From UBA10649 sp965278965 (GTDB taxonomy: Bacteria > Actinomycetota > Actinomycetes > S36-B12), in assembly GCA_965278965.1 (NCBI GenBank), contig OZ257127.1:3534001-3598000 (forward strand): a DNA stretch of 64,000 nt, read 5' to 3'. A program made the translations under genes and the position numbers. Below are positions 7,641-16,786 of the stretch, one piece after another; position 1 is the first letter of the stretch, and each line of letters begins with the position of its first letter. The notes under the pieces are model-generated. The model was not told where the DNA came from, made no database searches, and saw nothing but the letters and a program-made list of their open reading frames with translations.

Positions 7641-9004
7641 CCGCCGACCGACCGCGTCAGGCGGCGCTGGAGATCCTTCGGGCTGTGCGGGAGGACGACT
7701 CCTACGCGAACCTCGTCGCCCCGCAGGTCCTGCACGGGTACGGGCTGACCGGTCGCGACGCCGCGTTCACCACCGAGCTCGCGTACGGCACGCTGCGGTG
7801 GCGTGGGTGGTACGACGCGATCTTGTCGTCCTGCGTCACGCGGCCCTGGGACCGGGTCGAACCGGTTCTTCAGGACGTCCTCCGGCTCGGCGCCCACCAG
7901 CTGCTGGCCATGCGCGTGCCCGACCACGCGGCGGTCGACTCCTCCTGCGACCTCGCCCGCGCGGCAGGCGCACCCCCCGGCGCCTCGGCCCGTGCGGGCT
8001 TCGCGAACGCCGTCCTGCGCAAGGTCGCCGCGGCCGACACCGACGGCTGGGCGGATCGGCTGCGCGACGGGCGCGCGGAGACCGACCTCCCGTGGTTGTC
8101 CGAGCGCTGGTCCCATCCGGCGTGGATCGCGCGGGCGCTGCGCGACGCCCTCGGCGACCGTCGCGACGAGCTGGCCGCACTGCTCGCCGCCGACGACGCG
8201 CCCGCCCAGCCGACCCTCGTCGCCCGGCCCGGGCGCATGAGCGTCGCCGAGCTGCTGGACCTGCCGGAGACGGCTCCCGCGCGGTGGTCGCCGCTGGCCG
8301 CGACGCTCGTCGACGGGACGCCGGCGGCCCTGGCCTGCGTCCGCGACGGACGCGCAGGTGTGCAGGACGAGGGCAGCCAGCTCGTCGCGCTGGCGCTTGC
8401 GCGCGCCGAGGTCGCCGACGACCGCGGCGCGTGGCTCGACCTGTGCGCCGGTCCTGGTGGCAAGGCCGCGCTTCTGGACGGCTGGGCGGCCGAACGCGGC
8501 GGGCACCTCGTCGCCGTCGAGCAGCATGCGCACCGCGCCGACCTTGTGCGGTCCGCGCTCGGGGACGCGTCCACGGCGACCGTCCTCGTCGGAGACGCGC
8601 AACGCCGGCCGTGGGGCGACGAGCGGTTCGACCGCGTGCTCGTCGACGCGCCGTGCACGGGCCTCGGGGCTCTGCGCCGCCGGCCGGAGGCGCGCTGGCG
8701 GCGTACGCCGGCCGACCTCGCGGCGCTCGGCCCGGTGCAGCGCGGGCTCCTTCGCGCGGCAATCGACGCGACCCGGCCCGGCGGGGTCGTTGCCTACGTC
8801 ACATGCTCCCCGCACGTCGCCGAGACCGAGCTCGTCGTGACCGACGTGATCCGCGGCCGCGACGATGTGTCCGTTGAGGACGCGCGCGTGCTCCTGCCCG
8901 AGGTGCCGGACGCTGCGGCGACCGGCTCCCTGCCGGCCGTGCAGCTGTGGCCCCACCGGCACGGCACCGACGCCATGTACCTGGCCATCCTCCGCCGCCA
9001 CTGA
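7637..9004 (+). CDS. rsmB: 16S rRNA m5C967 methyltransferase (RsmB/Sun family)
   Basis: A 455-residue RNA cytosine-5 methyltransferase. The N-terminal NusB-like RNA-binding domain covers about residues 1-150. The Rossmann methylase follows with SAM motif DLCAGPGGKAALL, the catalytic pair VDAPCTGLGALRRRPE (PC) and YVTCSPHVAETE (TC). The ATG overlaps the fmt stop by 4 bp; upstream in-frame codons run through fmt and are not part of the protein. The priA-def-fmt-rsmB-rpe-ribD order is a common actinobacterial neighbourhood. Confidence 0.93.
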   Translation: MTADRPRQAALEILRAVREDDSYANLVAPQVLHGYGLTGRDAAFTTELAYGTLRWRGWYDAILSSCVTRPWDRVEPVLQDVLRLGAHQLLAMRVPDHAAVDSSCDLARAAGAPPGASARAGFANAVLRKVAAADTDGWADRLRDGRAETDLPWLSERWSHPAWIARALRDALGDRRDELAALLAADDAPAQPTLVARPGRMSVAELLDLPETAPARWSPLAATLVDGTPAALACVRDGRAGVQDEGSQLVALALARAEVADDRGAWLDLCAGPGGKAALLDGWAAERGGHLVAVEQHAHRADLVRSALGDASTATVLVGDAQRRPWGDERFDRVLVDAPCTGLGALRRRPEARWRRTPADLAALGPVQRGLLRAAIDATRPGGVVAYVTCSPHVAETELVVTDVIRGRDDVSVEDARVLLPEVPDAAATGSLPAVQLWPHRHGTDAMYLAILRRH

Positions 9005-9032
9005 CCCCTCGCCGTGCCCCCATCTCCGTGCC

Positions 9033-9057
9033 GCACGTCCCGCTTACCGGGACGTGC
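9033..9057 (+). terminator. Perfect 10-bp hairpin after rsmB
   Basis: GCACGTCCCG at 9033-9042 pairs perfectly with CGGGACGTGC at 9048-9057 around a 5-nt CTTAC loop. There is no T-tract behind it. In GC-rich actinobacteria such hairpins often act as terminators without U-tails. Its place in the 127-bp rsmB-rpe gap, the largest gap in this run of coupled genes, fits an operon end. Confidence 0.5.
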
Positions 9058-9131
9058 AGCACGAGGCGGTCCCTGCTGCCGGCGTGTCGTGCCGTACGTC
9101 CCGGTCGACGCCCCCGACTAGGGTCGCCGCC

Positions 9132-9800
9132 GTGGGCATCCGCATCTCCCCGAGCGTCCTGAACTCTGACCTGGCCGACCTCGCCGGCGAGGTCCGTCGC
9201 ATCGCGGCGACGGCGGACTGGGTCCACCTCGACGTCATGGACAACCACTTCGTCCCCAACCTGACGTTCGGCCTGCCGGTCGTGGAGTCCCTCCTCGCGC
9301 ACACCCAGACCCCCGCGGACTGTCACCTGATGATTGCCGACCCCGGCCGATGGGCGCCCGCCTACGCCGAGGCCGGCGCCGGGTCCGTGACGTTCCACGT
9401 CGAGGCTGCTCGCAGCCCGGCGAGGGTCGCGCAGGACATTCGGGCCGCCGGCGCGCGCGCCGGGATCGCGCTCAATCCCGGGACGCCCATCGACGCGATC
9501 GCCGATGCCGCCCCGTTCATCGACATGATCCTGGTCATGACCGTCGAGCCCGGTTTCGGCGGCCAGACGTTCATGACCGACATGCTCCCCAAGATCCGGC
9601 AGGCGCGGGGCATCGCGGACCGGGCGGACGTCGACATCTGGATCCAGGTCGATGGCGGCATCGACCTCGCGACGATCGAGCAGTGCGCGGCCGCCGGCGC
9701 CGACACGTTCGTCGCCGGCTCGAGCGTGTTCCGCGCCGAGGACCCCGCGGAGATGATCGAGCGACTGCGCGCAGCGGCGGAGAACGCCGCGCGACCGTGA
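9132..9800 (+). CDS. rpe: Ribulose-phosphate 3-epimerase
   Basis: A 222-residue TIM-barrel enzyme interconverting ribulose-5-P and xylulose-5-P in the pentose phosphate pathway. Motifs: ISPSVLNSDLADL at the N-terminus, VHLDVMDNHFVPNLTFG (metal-binding His/Asp), CHLMI, VMTVEPGFGGQ and VDGGI. TAGGGT at 9119-9124 lies 7 nt before the GTG, suggesting a leaderless transcript. The stop overlaps the GTG of ribD. The product ribulose-5-P is also a precursor for riboflavin, which suits the coupling to rib genes. Confidence 0.96.
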   Translation: MGIRISPSVLNSDLADLAGEVRRIAATADWVHLDVMDNHFVPNLTFGLPVVESLLAHTQTPADCHLMIADPGRWAPAYAEAGAGSVTFHVEAARSPARVAQDIRAAGARAGIALNPGTPIDAIADAAPFIDMILVMTVEPGFGGQTFMTDMLPKIRQARGIADRADVDIWIQVDGGIDLATIEQCAAAGADTFVAGSSVFRAEDPAEMIERLRAAAENAARP

Positions 9801-10870
9801 GCTTGCCGCCCGGGGCCGCATCGCCCGGGGCCGGCCTGCTCTGGGAGAGCGCGAACTGGGAGAGCTTGATGCGCGAGGCAATCGCGCTCGCGGAGTCGCC
9901 GGACGCCCCGTACGGGGAGAACCCGCGTGTCGGCTGTGTGATTGTCGACGCGCAGGGGCGCATCGTCGGTCGCGGGCACCACCGCGGCGCCGGCACACCG
10001 CACGCCGAGGTCGACGCCCTGGCCGATGCCGGGCGCGCGGCGGCCGGGGCGACGGCGGTCGTCACGCTTGAGCCGTGCCGGCACACCGGGCGGACGGGGC
10101 CGTGCACGCAGGCGCTGCTGGCAGCCGGTGTCAGCCGCGTCGTCTTCGGCCAGGCCGATCCGACCGCGGCGGCCGGTGGGGGTGCGGCCGAACTTGCCGG
10201 AGCGGGTGTGGAGGTCACCGCGGGCGTGCTCGCCGACGAGGCTGCAGCGATCAACACGGAGTGGACGTTCGCCGTGCTCCACGGCCGCCCGTTCGTCACC
10301 TGGAAGTCGGCGGTCTCGCTCGACGGGCGGGTGGCCGGTCGCGACGGCGCCCCGGTATCGCTGACCGGTGCGCCGGCCCGTCGGGTCGTGCATGAGCTCC
10401 GAGCGCGCGTGGGGGCGATCGTCGTCGGCACCGGGACCGCGCTGGCGGACGATCCCGCGCTGACCGTCAGGTTGGAGCCGCCCGCGCCCGGCCCGCCACC
10501 GCTGCGCGTCGTCGTCGGCTCGCGGTCACTGCCGCCCGGCGCGCGGGTCCTCGACGACGCGGCACCGACGATCCTGACCGCCGAACGCGACCCGGTGGCC
10601 GTGCTCGCGGACCTGTACGAGCGCGGGGTGCGGCACGTCCTGCTTGAGGGCGGCCCGACCCTCGCCGCCGCTTTCCGGTCCGCCGGGGTCATCGACCGGG
10701 TCGAGGTGCACCTCGCCCCGGTCCTGCTCGGAGCTGGCCCCAGCCTCGCGCCCCCCGGGTCGTCGCCGGCGGGGCTCGACGTGGAGCGCGTCGAACGCGT
10801 CGGCGAGGATGTGCGGGTGACCGGCCGGCTCGCGGCCGGCGGCCCAGTTTCAGCGGAGGTTCGCCGATGA
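9797..10870 (+). CDS. ribD: Bifunctional riboflavin deaminase / reductase
   Basis: A 357-residue protein catalysing two riboflavin steps: deamination of the pyrimidine intermediate and reduction of its ribosyl side chain. The deaminase half has the zinc site HAEVDAL plus PCRHTGRTGPC and begins after a short Gly/Pro leader (about 30 residues). The reductase half runs from about residue 172 (RPFVTWKSAVSLDGRVAG) to the end, with VLLEGGPTLAAAF. The GTG overlaps the rpe stop, and the stop overlaps the ribA ATG. Confidence 0.94.
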   Translation: MSLPPGAASPGAGLLWESANWESLMREAIALAESPDAPYGENPRVGCVIVDAQGRIVGRGHHRGAGTPHAEVDALADAGRAAAGATAVVTLEPCRHTGRTGPCTQALLAAGVSRVVFGQADPTAAAGGGAAELAGAGVEVTAGVLADEAAAINTEWTFAVLHGRPFVTWKSAVSLDGRVAGRDGAPVSLTGAPARRVVHELRARVGAIVVGTGTALADDPALTVRLEPPAPGPPPLRVVVGSRSLPPGARVLDDAAPTILTAERDPVAVLADLYERGVRHVLLEGGPTLAAAFRSAGVIDRVEVHLAPVLLGAGPSLAPPGSSPAGLDVERVERVGEDVRVTGRLAAGGPVSAEVRR

Positions 10871-11475
10871 CGCTCGGTGAGGTGACGCCCGCGACGGTCA
10901 TCGCGGTCGCGGTGGCCGACCTGCCGACCGAGCACGGTGCGTTCGTCGCCCACGGCTACCGCAGCGACGTGGGTGACGAGCTCGTCGCACTCGTGTGCGG
11001 CGAGGTCGGCGATGGCGACGACGTCCTCGTCCGCGTGCACTCCGAGTGCCTGACCGGCGACGTCCTCGGCTCCCTGCGTTGCGACTGCGGACCGCAGCTC
11101 CACGCGGCGATGACGGCCGTAGCCGGCGAGGGTCGCGGCGTGATCGTCTACGTCAAGGGCCACGAGGGTCGGGGGATCGGCCTGCTGCACAAGCTCGCGG
11201 CCTACGGGTTGCAGGACGCGGGCCAGGACACGGTCGACGCGAACCTTGCCCTCGGCCTGCCCGCGGACGCGCGCGACTACGGCACTGCCGCGGCCGTGCT
11301 CGCGGACCTCGGCGTCCGGAGCATGCGACTGATGACCAACAACCCGGCGAAGCGTGCGGGGCTCGAGGGCGCCGGGCTGACCGTGCTGGACACGGTGCCA
11401 CTGACCGTCGAGCCGAACCCGTACAACGCGGCCTACCTGCGCACCAAGGCGCAGCGGATGGGGCACGCGCTCTAG
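10867..11475 (+). CDS. ribA: GTP cyclohydrolase II, stand-alone
   Basis: A 202-residue enzyme opening GTP at the start of riboflavin synthesis. Zinc cysteines lie in HSECLTGDVLGSLRCDCGPQ, and GHEGRGIGLLHK and MRLMTNNPAK are the substrate-binding and active-site segments. Unlike many actinobacterial RibBA proteins there is no DHBP synthase domain. The ribE/ribC (riboflavin synthase) and ribH (lumazine synthase) genes that often sit beside ribD and ribA are absent here, so they must be elsewhere. It overlaps ribD by 4 bp. Confidence 0.93.
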   Translation: MTLGEVTPATVIAVAVADLPTEHGAFVAHGYRSDVGDELVALVCGEVGDGDDVLVRVHSECLTGDVLGSLRCDCGPQLHAAMTAVAGEGRGVIVYVKGHEGRGIGLLHKLAAYGLQDAGQDTVDANLALGLPADARDYGTAAAVLADLGVRSMRLMTNNPAKRAGLEGAGLTVLDTVPLTVEPNPYNAAYLRTKAQRMGHAL

Positions 11476-11571
11476 GCGCAACCGGCCGACGGTCAATCCC
11501 TACCTGGACAGTAGGCTGCGCTGACCCGGGCGGGGTGGCGCGCGGGTCCACCGCGCGGAGGCAGGGTCCAG

Positions 11572-13470
11572 ATGACGGCGATCGTCCTCGCAGCCGACGA
11601 CCGCTACCTGCCGTTCGTCCCGTGCACGCTGCTCCAGGTGTCGATCCACGGCACGTCCGCCGACGGCGTGGTGCTCGCCGTGCCTGCCGGCACGTCGACG
11701 ACGGCGGTCGCGCCCGCCGTCGATGCGGCGCAACGGTTCGGGGTCGGGCTGGAGGTCGTGGAGCTCAAGAGCCTCGCCGACCTGGAGAGCCGCGGTGCGA
11801 TCGCCGAGCGAGGGCACGTGTCCGCGTTCACCTACAGCAAGCTCGTCCTAGCCGAGGACCTCGTCGACTACGACGACGTGCTGTACCTCGACATCGACAC
11901 CCTCGTACGTGGCTCGCTCGACCCGCTTCTGGACTGGCCGCTGCGGTTCGAGCTCGGCGGCGTGCCCGAGCTGGGTACCAACGGCCTGCACCTGTTCCGC
12001 ACGGTACGGACGCCCTACTTCAACGCAGGCGTCCTGCGGATGGGGCTCGGCCGGATGCGGGAGTCCGGTCTGTGGTCCCGCGCACAGCGGATCCTGATGC
12101 GGCGATCCCGGCTTCCGTTCCAGGACCAGGACATCCTCAACATCGTCTACCGGGAGGGCTTCGACATCCTCCCGCCGACGTACAACGTGTTCGACCTCGC
12201 AGTCCGGGAGGCACCTCCGTACTTCCAGGTGTTCCACGACCCGACGATCGTCCACTTCGTCGGCCCGACGAAGCCCTGGCACCGCGAGTGCACGACGCCG
12301 AACGCGCGGGAGTGGCGCCGGATGAACGCCGAGGCCATGAGCCTGCCGGCAGAGCAGACCCAGCGCTACGTCAACGGGTCACGGCGCGACTCCCGGCACC
12401 GCGTGTCCGCGGCGATCGCCGCCGCGCGGTTCTCCCCGGTCGGCCGGCAGGTGCGCGCGCTGCTCCCGTACGAGGTCAAGCACGCCGTGAACCAGACGGT
12501 GCTGAAGGTCGTCGCGCCGCGGACGCAGCTCGCCGACGAGGTGCTCGCCGGGATCGTGGCTAGCAAGGCCCCTGGTGCCCGCGGCGCCCCGGACGCGGCG
12601 GCCGCGGAACGCGGGCTCACGTCGACCCAGCCCCGCGCGCTCGCTCCCGCCGCCCCCATGGAGGCACCCTCGGCGGTGGGTTCGGACGGATCTGCGTCAC
12701 CGCTCGTCCTCATCCTGTCCGCTCCGCGCTCGGGCACGAACGCGTTCGGCTCGCTGCTGGCGTCCGGGTTCCCGGACGCGACCTGGGTTGGGGAGGCGTA
12801 CGGCGGTTCCCCGTCGAGCGTCATGCGCGAGCAGCTCAAAGGCGAGTTCTCGTGGTACGCCGACCCGAAGTCGACCGCCTTCACGCGGGGAATCGACCAG
12901 AATGCGGTGGCGGTCACCCGCTGGATACTGGAGAGCACCGGCGGCCCGACGATCGCCAAGCTCTTCGGCCCCCAGCTCTCGCACAAGGCATTCGATGCCG
13001 TGCTCGAGGAGTTCTCTCCGCGGATCATCGTGCTCCGCCGCGTGATGCTCTTCTCCTGCGTGTCGATGCGTCGCTCGATCAACACCGGCGTGTGGTTCCG
13101 AGAAGAGCTGACCGACGTGTCCGTCGAGCTCAAGGATCCAGCGGTAGAGGCTTACACGGACACCCTGGACCGGTGGATCGACCGAGTCGAGGACCGCGTC
13201 GCGGCCTACGGGCTCGAGTCCTTGTGGCTGACCTACTCGCAGCTGTACGAGTCGCGGGAGGCGCTCCCGGCGCTTCGGTCGTTCCTGTGCGACTGGAAGC
13301 TCGGGCCGCTCGCCCACGATGACGACACCTGGCTGCCCCGGACGACGATCCAGGACCGACGGACCGACGAGTCGATCGAGCGGACGATGCAGGCGCTCGT
13401 CGGTCTCTCGCCGGAGAACCAGAGGGCCCTGCTGCGGCTGCCGGGGCGGCGGCCGGCGCCGTCGGAGTAG
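11572..13470 (+). CDS. Fusion protein: GT8-like glycosyltransferase plus PAPS-type sulfotransferase
   Basis: 632 residues in two parts. Residues 1-255 look like a GT8-type (GT-A fold) glycosyltransferase: DDVLYLDIDTLV contains the metal-binding DID at 107-109, and YFNAGVLRM, FQDQDILN and HFVGPTKPWH (228-237) are typical downstream motifs. A linker rich in Ala/Pro spans about 330-375. Residues 378-632 look like a sulfotransferase, with a PAPS-binding P-loop-like segment LILSAPRSGTNAFGSLL and a later Arg-rich strand VLRRVMLFSCVSMRRS. The start has a GGAGG 9 nt upstream, and TAGGCT at 11512-11517 could be the -10. The protein would both glycosylate and sulfate a target. The acceptor is unknown. 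Confidence 0.75.
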   Translation: MTAIVLAADDRYLPFVPCTLLQVSIHGTSADGVVLAVPAGTSTTAVAPAVDAAQRFGVGLEVVELKSLADLESRGAIAERGHVSAFTYSKLVLAEDLVDYDDVLYLDIDTLVRGSLDPLLDWPLRFELGGVPELGTNGLHLFRTVRTPYFNAGVLRMGLGRMRESGLWSRAQRILMRRSRLPFQDQDILNIVYREGFDILPPTYNVFDLAVREAPPYFQVFHDPTIVHFVGPTKPWHRECTTPNAREWRRMNAEAMSLPAEQTQRYVNGSRRDSRHRVSAAIAAARFSPVGRQVRALLPYEVKHAVNQTVLKVVAPRTQLADEVLAGIVASKAPGARGAPDAAAAERGLTSTQPRALAPAAPMEAPSAVGSDGSASPLVLILSAPRSGTNAFGSLLASGFPDATWVGEAYGGSPSSVMREQLKGEFSWYADPKSTAFTRGIDQNAVAVTRWILESTGGPTIAKLFGPQLSHKAFDAVLEEFSPRIIVLRRVMLFSCVSMRRSINTGVWFREELTDVSVELKDPAVEAYTDTLDRWIDRVEDRVAAYGLESLWLTYSQLYESREALPALRSFLCDWKLGPLAHDDDTWLPRTTIQDRRTDESIERTMQALVGLSPENQRALLRLPGRRPAPSE

Positions 13471-13482
13471 GCCGTCCCCGAT

Positions 13483-14949
13483 ATGACGAGCGCGCCGGCG
13501 AGCACCCGGTCCTTCTCCGATGCGGCACGGTCCTGGCTGCGCACGACCAGTCCCGTCGCCGCTCGCAGCACTGCCGCGTCCTTCGTCATCGGGCTCGTCG
13601 TCGCTGCACTTCTTGTCATCGTGCACGGCCTGGACAGCCCCTCCGGCGAGCTCGTGCTCGGCCTGCCCGGGCTCCGGTTCCACACCGGTCTCGACGAGGG
13701 GTCGTACGCGCTGCCGCTCCTCCTCGTCGCGCTCGCCGGGTGGGTTCTGCTGACCTCGCTGTCGCGGCTCGTGGTGGCGCGTCAGGTCCGCGGCTACCTG
13801 CGCGCCCTGCCGGAGTCCCGCGGGCTGGCCGACGGCGGCACAGAGCCCGATCACGATGCCGACGTCATGGCCGAGCGCCTGATGCTCGAGGCGTACCTGT
13901 CGATCGCGTCCTCGGCGGCGCGAGCGGTCGCGATGACCTGCGCCCTCGCTGTGATCCTGCCCTGGCAGGCGACGTGCGGAGTCGTCATCTGCTGGCTCGT
14001 CGCCGGCTACATCGGGCGCCGCAGGTTCCATGACGGACGCGAGATCAGCCAGGGGCTCACGCATGCGACCCGGCAGGCACGCACGGAGCCCGGCGCGAGC
14101 GCCCACGACCGCCTGGTCGACGTGATCTACGAGCGCGACACCCGCATGCACCGACTCACGGTCCCGCAGGCAGCGGCATTGCTCGCGTCGGTGCTCGCGC
14201 TGGTCGTCGTCCCCGCGTGGCTGGCGCGCTCGGGCGGTGGGGCGACGACGGCCGTCCTCGTCGTCCTGCTGTGGTTGCAGGCCATCCAGGCCGGCGTCAC
14301 GGAGTCCGGCGGTCTCGGGTGGCGCGCGCAGATTTGGTTCGACCAGCACGACCGCCCCCGCTCCGGCTCCGCCGGGCCGGCAGGGCGGACGGCAGGCGCA
14401 ACAGGGGACACCGGCGAAGCGGCCGAACGAGCCGGCGTCATGTGGTGGTCGGTCCAGGAGGCACCGGTGACGCTCGTCGCTGTCGTGGGCCGCCGGCCGT
14501 CCGTCGGATCTGACCTCGTCGTCCCGCTGGCCGATGCGGCCGTCGAGGCCCGGATGAGCCTTGCGCTCCTGAGGCCCGGGTACGCCAACCGCCTCTCGCC
14601 CGCGTTGGCTGCGGGGCTCGGCATTGGCGGTCCGGTCGTCGTTCTCGGGCTGGCCGGTCCGAACGCTGGCGCGCCCATCAGCCGATTGGTCGACGACACA
14701 GGTGGCGTCCTCGTGCGGCAGGTGTCCGCCGAAGGCGCCGGCACGGACATCGACGGCGTCCGGTTGGACGTGGACGACGTTCGAGCACTGGCCTCCGGGG
14801 GACTGCTCGCCGAGGCGATCCGGATGTGGGCAGACGCCACGATCCCCACAACACAGGCGCAGGAGCGGACCGAAGCCCTGCTGGGCGAAGCGATCGCCAC
14901 GACGGCAGCGCGCGACGACGAGGACGACTCACTAGGCTTCGAGGCGTGA
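13483..14949 (+). CDS. Multi-pass membrane protein of unknown function
   Basis: 488 residues. Hydrophobic stretches lie near residues 30-48, 73-92, 138-175 (probably two segments) and 222-265 (probably two), giving about six predicted membrane helices in the first 270 residues. The spacing recalls an ABC-exporter membrane domain, but no ATPase motif is present. The C-terminal 200 residues are soluble, begin with a Gly/Ala-rich linker and show no motif I recognise. It follows the glycosyltransferase-sulfotransferase gene by 12 bp, so the two are probably co-transcribed; a role in exporting or anchoring that enzyme's product is a guess. Its stop overlaps hisE. Confidence 0.6.
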   Translation: MTSAPASTRSFSDAARSWLRTTSPVAARSTAASFVIGLVVAALLVIVHGLDSPSGELVLGLPGLRFHTGLDEGSYALPLLLVALAGWVLLTSLSRLVVARQVRGYLRALPESRGLADGGTEPDHDADVMAERLMLEAYLSIASSAARAVAMTCALAVILPWQATCGVVICWLVAGYIGRRRFHDGREISQGLTHATRQARTEPGASAHDRLVDVIYERDTRMHRLTVPQAAALLASVLALVVVPAWLARSGGGATTAVLVVLLWLQAIQAGVTESGGLGWRAQIWFDQHDRPRSGSAGPAGRTAGATGDTGEAAERAGVMWWSVQEAPVTLVAVVGRRPSVGSDLVVPLADAAVEARMSLALLRPGYANRLSPALAAGLGIGGPVVVLGLAGPNAGAPISRLVDDTGGVLVRQVSAEGAGTDIDGVRLDVDDVRALASGGLLAEAIRMWADATIPTTQAQERTEALLGEAIATTAARDDEDDSLGFEA

Positions 14950-15209
14950 AGACGTTCGACGAGCTGTATGCCGAGTTGGTTCGCAAGACGACCTACCGCG
15001 ACGAGGAGACCGGGACGGTCCGTCTCGTCGACGCCGGGGTCCATGCCGTCGGCAAGAAGGTCGTCGAGGAGGCGGCCGAGGCATGGATGGCCGCCGAGCA
15101 CGAAGGTCCCGAGCGGACTGCGGAGGAGATCTCCCAGCTGCTGTACCACGTCCAGGTCCTGATGCTGGCCTCCGGCGTCAGCCTCGACGACGTCTACCGC
15201 AGGCTGTAG
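14946..15209 (+). CDS. hisE: Phosphoribosyl-ATP pyrophosphatase
   Basis: An 87-residue MazG-like hydrolase for the second histidine step. KTFDELYAELVRK starts the fold. KKVVEEAAEAWMAA, with EExxE-type acidic residues, and the second EEISQLLYH form the metal site. The GTG overlaps the preceding membrane-protein stop (GTGA). hisG follows directly, the usual actinobacterial hisE-hisG pair. Confidence 0.95.
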   Translation: MKTFDELYAELVRKTTYRDEETGTVRLVDAGVHAVGKKVVEEAAEAWMAAEHEGPERTAEEISQLLYHVQVLMLASGVSLDDVYRRL

Positions 15210-15211
15210 CC

Positions 15212-16057
15212 GTGTTGCGTGTTGCGGTCCCGAACAAGGGCCAGTTGGCCGACCCTGCCCGGGCGATGCTCTCCGAGGCGGGGTACCTGCGCGCGGCGAC
15301 GACGCGCGACCTCGTCGTGCAGGACCCCGAGAACGACGTCGAGTTCTTCTTCCTGCGCCCACGCGACATCGCGATCTACGTCGGGGAAGGCACCCTCGAC
15401 CTCGGCATCACTGGTCGCGACATGCTGCTGGACTCCGGGGCGCACGCCGACGAGGTGCTGCCCCTGGGTTTCGCGCCGTCGTCCTTCCGGTTCGCCGCGC
15501 CGATCGGCGTCGCCACCTCCGTCGGGGCGCTCGCGGGTCGCACGATCGCGACGTCCTATGCCGGACTTCTCGAGGCCTACCTCGAGAAGGAGGGCATGCA
15601 GGCGCGCATCGTCGCTCTCGACGGCGCCGTCGAGAATGCCGTGGCGCTCGGCGTCGCGGATGCGGTGGCGGATGTCGTGGCGACCGGGACCACCTTGCGC
15701 AAGGCGGGGCTCGAGCTGGTGGGAGATCCGATCCTGGTGTCCGAGGCGCTCGTCATCCGGCGCACCGGCGCCCCGACAGTGCCGGCCGTCGAGACGTTCG
15801 TCCGCCGGCTCAACGGCGTGATGGTCGCCCGGTCCTACGTGCTCGTCGACTACGACATCCCCACGACGCTCGTCGAGGATGCCTGCTCCCTGACCCCGGG
15901 CATCGAGTCGCCCACCGTGTCGTCGCTGCACGACCCGGCCTGGTCGGCGGTTCGGGCGATGGTCCCGGCGCTCGACGTGCACCGGGTCATGGACGATCTG
16001 TACGTGCTCGGAGCGCGGGGGATCCTGGTGACCAACATCCACGCGTGCCGGCTCTGA
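15212..16057 (+). CDS. hisG: ATP phosphoribosyltransferase, long form
   Basis: A 281-residue enzyme for the first, feedback-inhibited step of histidine synthesis. VAVPNKGQLADPA is the N-terminal family start. ATSYAGLLEAYLEKEG and the PRPP site DAVADVVATGTTLRKAGL are clear. The length and the C-terminal segment (about residues 205-281, ending GILVTNIHACRL) show the HisGL form with the ACT-like histidine-binding domain, so no HisZ is needed. The GTG start is 2 bp after hisE. Confidence 0.95.
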   Translation: MLRVAVPNKGQLADPARAMLSEAGYLRAATTRDLVVQDPENDVEFFFLRPRDIAIYVGEGTLDLGITGRDMLLDSGAHADEVLPLGFAPSSFRFAAPIGVATSVGALAGRTIATSYAGLLEAYLEKEGMQARIVALDGAVENAVALGVADAVADVVATGTTLRKAGLELVGDPILVSEALVIRRTGAPTVPAVETFVRRLNGVMVARSYVLVDYDIPTTLVEDACSLTPGIESPTVSSLHDPAWSAVRAMVPALDVHRVMDDLYVLGARGILVTNIHACRL

Positions 16058-16785
16058 GCGAGTCCGACGACCGCTCGGTCGGCGGTGGTCGCTTCCTGGC
16101 CGCGCCGGCGTTCCCGGACGATGACGGCGTGGCCGATCCGGTGCTGCGCGAGCTGCTCGCGGCAGCCGCCGACGCCACGGAGTCTCCCGTGCGTGTGCTG
16201 CGGTCCTTGCGCGATGCGCGTCTGCTGACGAGCGTCGTCGCCGTCCTCGACACCATCGGTGAGGGCGGCGAAGAGAAGGACAGCCACATGGCGGTCGTGT
16301 CGATGCTCAACGCGGCGGGGGAGCGCGGCCTGCTCGCGTTCACCGGCGTGGACGCCCTCACTGGCTGGAATCCCGACGCCCGGCCCGTACCCGCTCTCGG
16401 CCGCGACATCGCCCGTGCCGCGCTCGACGACGGCGCGACCGCGGTGGTGATCGACGTCTCCGGTCCCCGGATGGTCGCGGTGACGGGGCGCCTTCTTCAC
16501 GTGCTGGCCGACGACCTCGACCTCGCCGCGGTGACCGATCGCATCGACGGCCTCCTCGCGCCGCTGGCCGGGCCGGGATCCTCGGCCGAGGTCGTCGACG
16601 TCCGGTCCGCGGCGGGCATCGCGGTACTTCGGGCCCTCGACCTTCCCGACGACGAGGTCAGCGAGGTCGACGTCGTCGTGCTGCTGACCGGGCTCGACGG
16701 GCCGGCCGCGGCCGCACTGCTCGACGCCGACGACGACCTGTACGCATTGGTCCCGGGGGGCCTGGCGATCGTCCCGCTCGACTGA
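16045..16785 (+). CDS. SseB-family protein
   Basis: A 246-residue protein in two parts. Residues about 35-155 match the SseB N-terminal domain as seen in actinobacteria, with MLNAAGERGLLAFTGVDALTGWNPDARPVP and DDGATAVVIDVSGP. The C-terminal region resembles an SseB C-terminal domain. Its biochemical role is unknown. The GTG lies 13 bp inside hisG, indicating coupling. In many actinobacteria an SseB gene lies next to DUF1844 and infC; here those are 10 kb away, beyond an accessory island. Confidence 0.8.
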   Translation: MPALSESDDRSVGGGRFLAAPAFPDDDGVADPVLRELLAAAADATESPVRVLRSLRDARLLTSVVAVLDTIGEGGEEKDSHMAVVSMLNAAGERGLLAFTGVDALTGWNPDARPVPALGRDIARAALDDGATAVVIDVSGPRMVAVTGRLLHVLADDLDLAAVTDRIDGLLAPLAGPGSSAEVVDVRSAAGIAVLRALDLPDDEVSEVDVVVLLTGLDGPAAAALLDADDDLYALVPGGLAIVPLD

Positions 16786-16786
16786 C

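Noticed and set aside
9005..9131. FMN riboswitch before the riboflavin genes
   Set aside because: The gap holds only a 10-bp hairpin and lacks the AGGGTGAAATTC-like FMN aptamer blocks; ribD and ribA are coupled to rpe.
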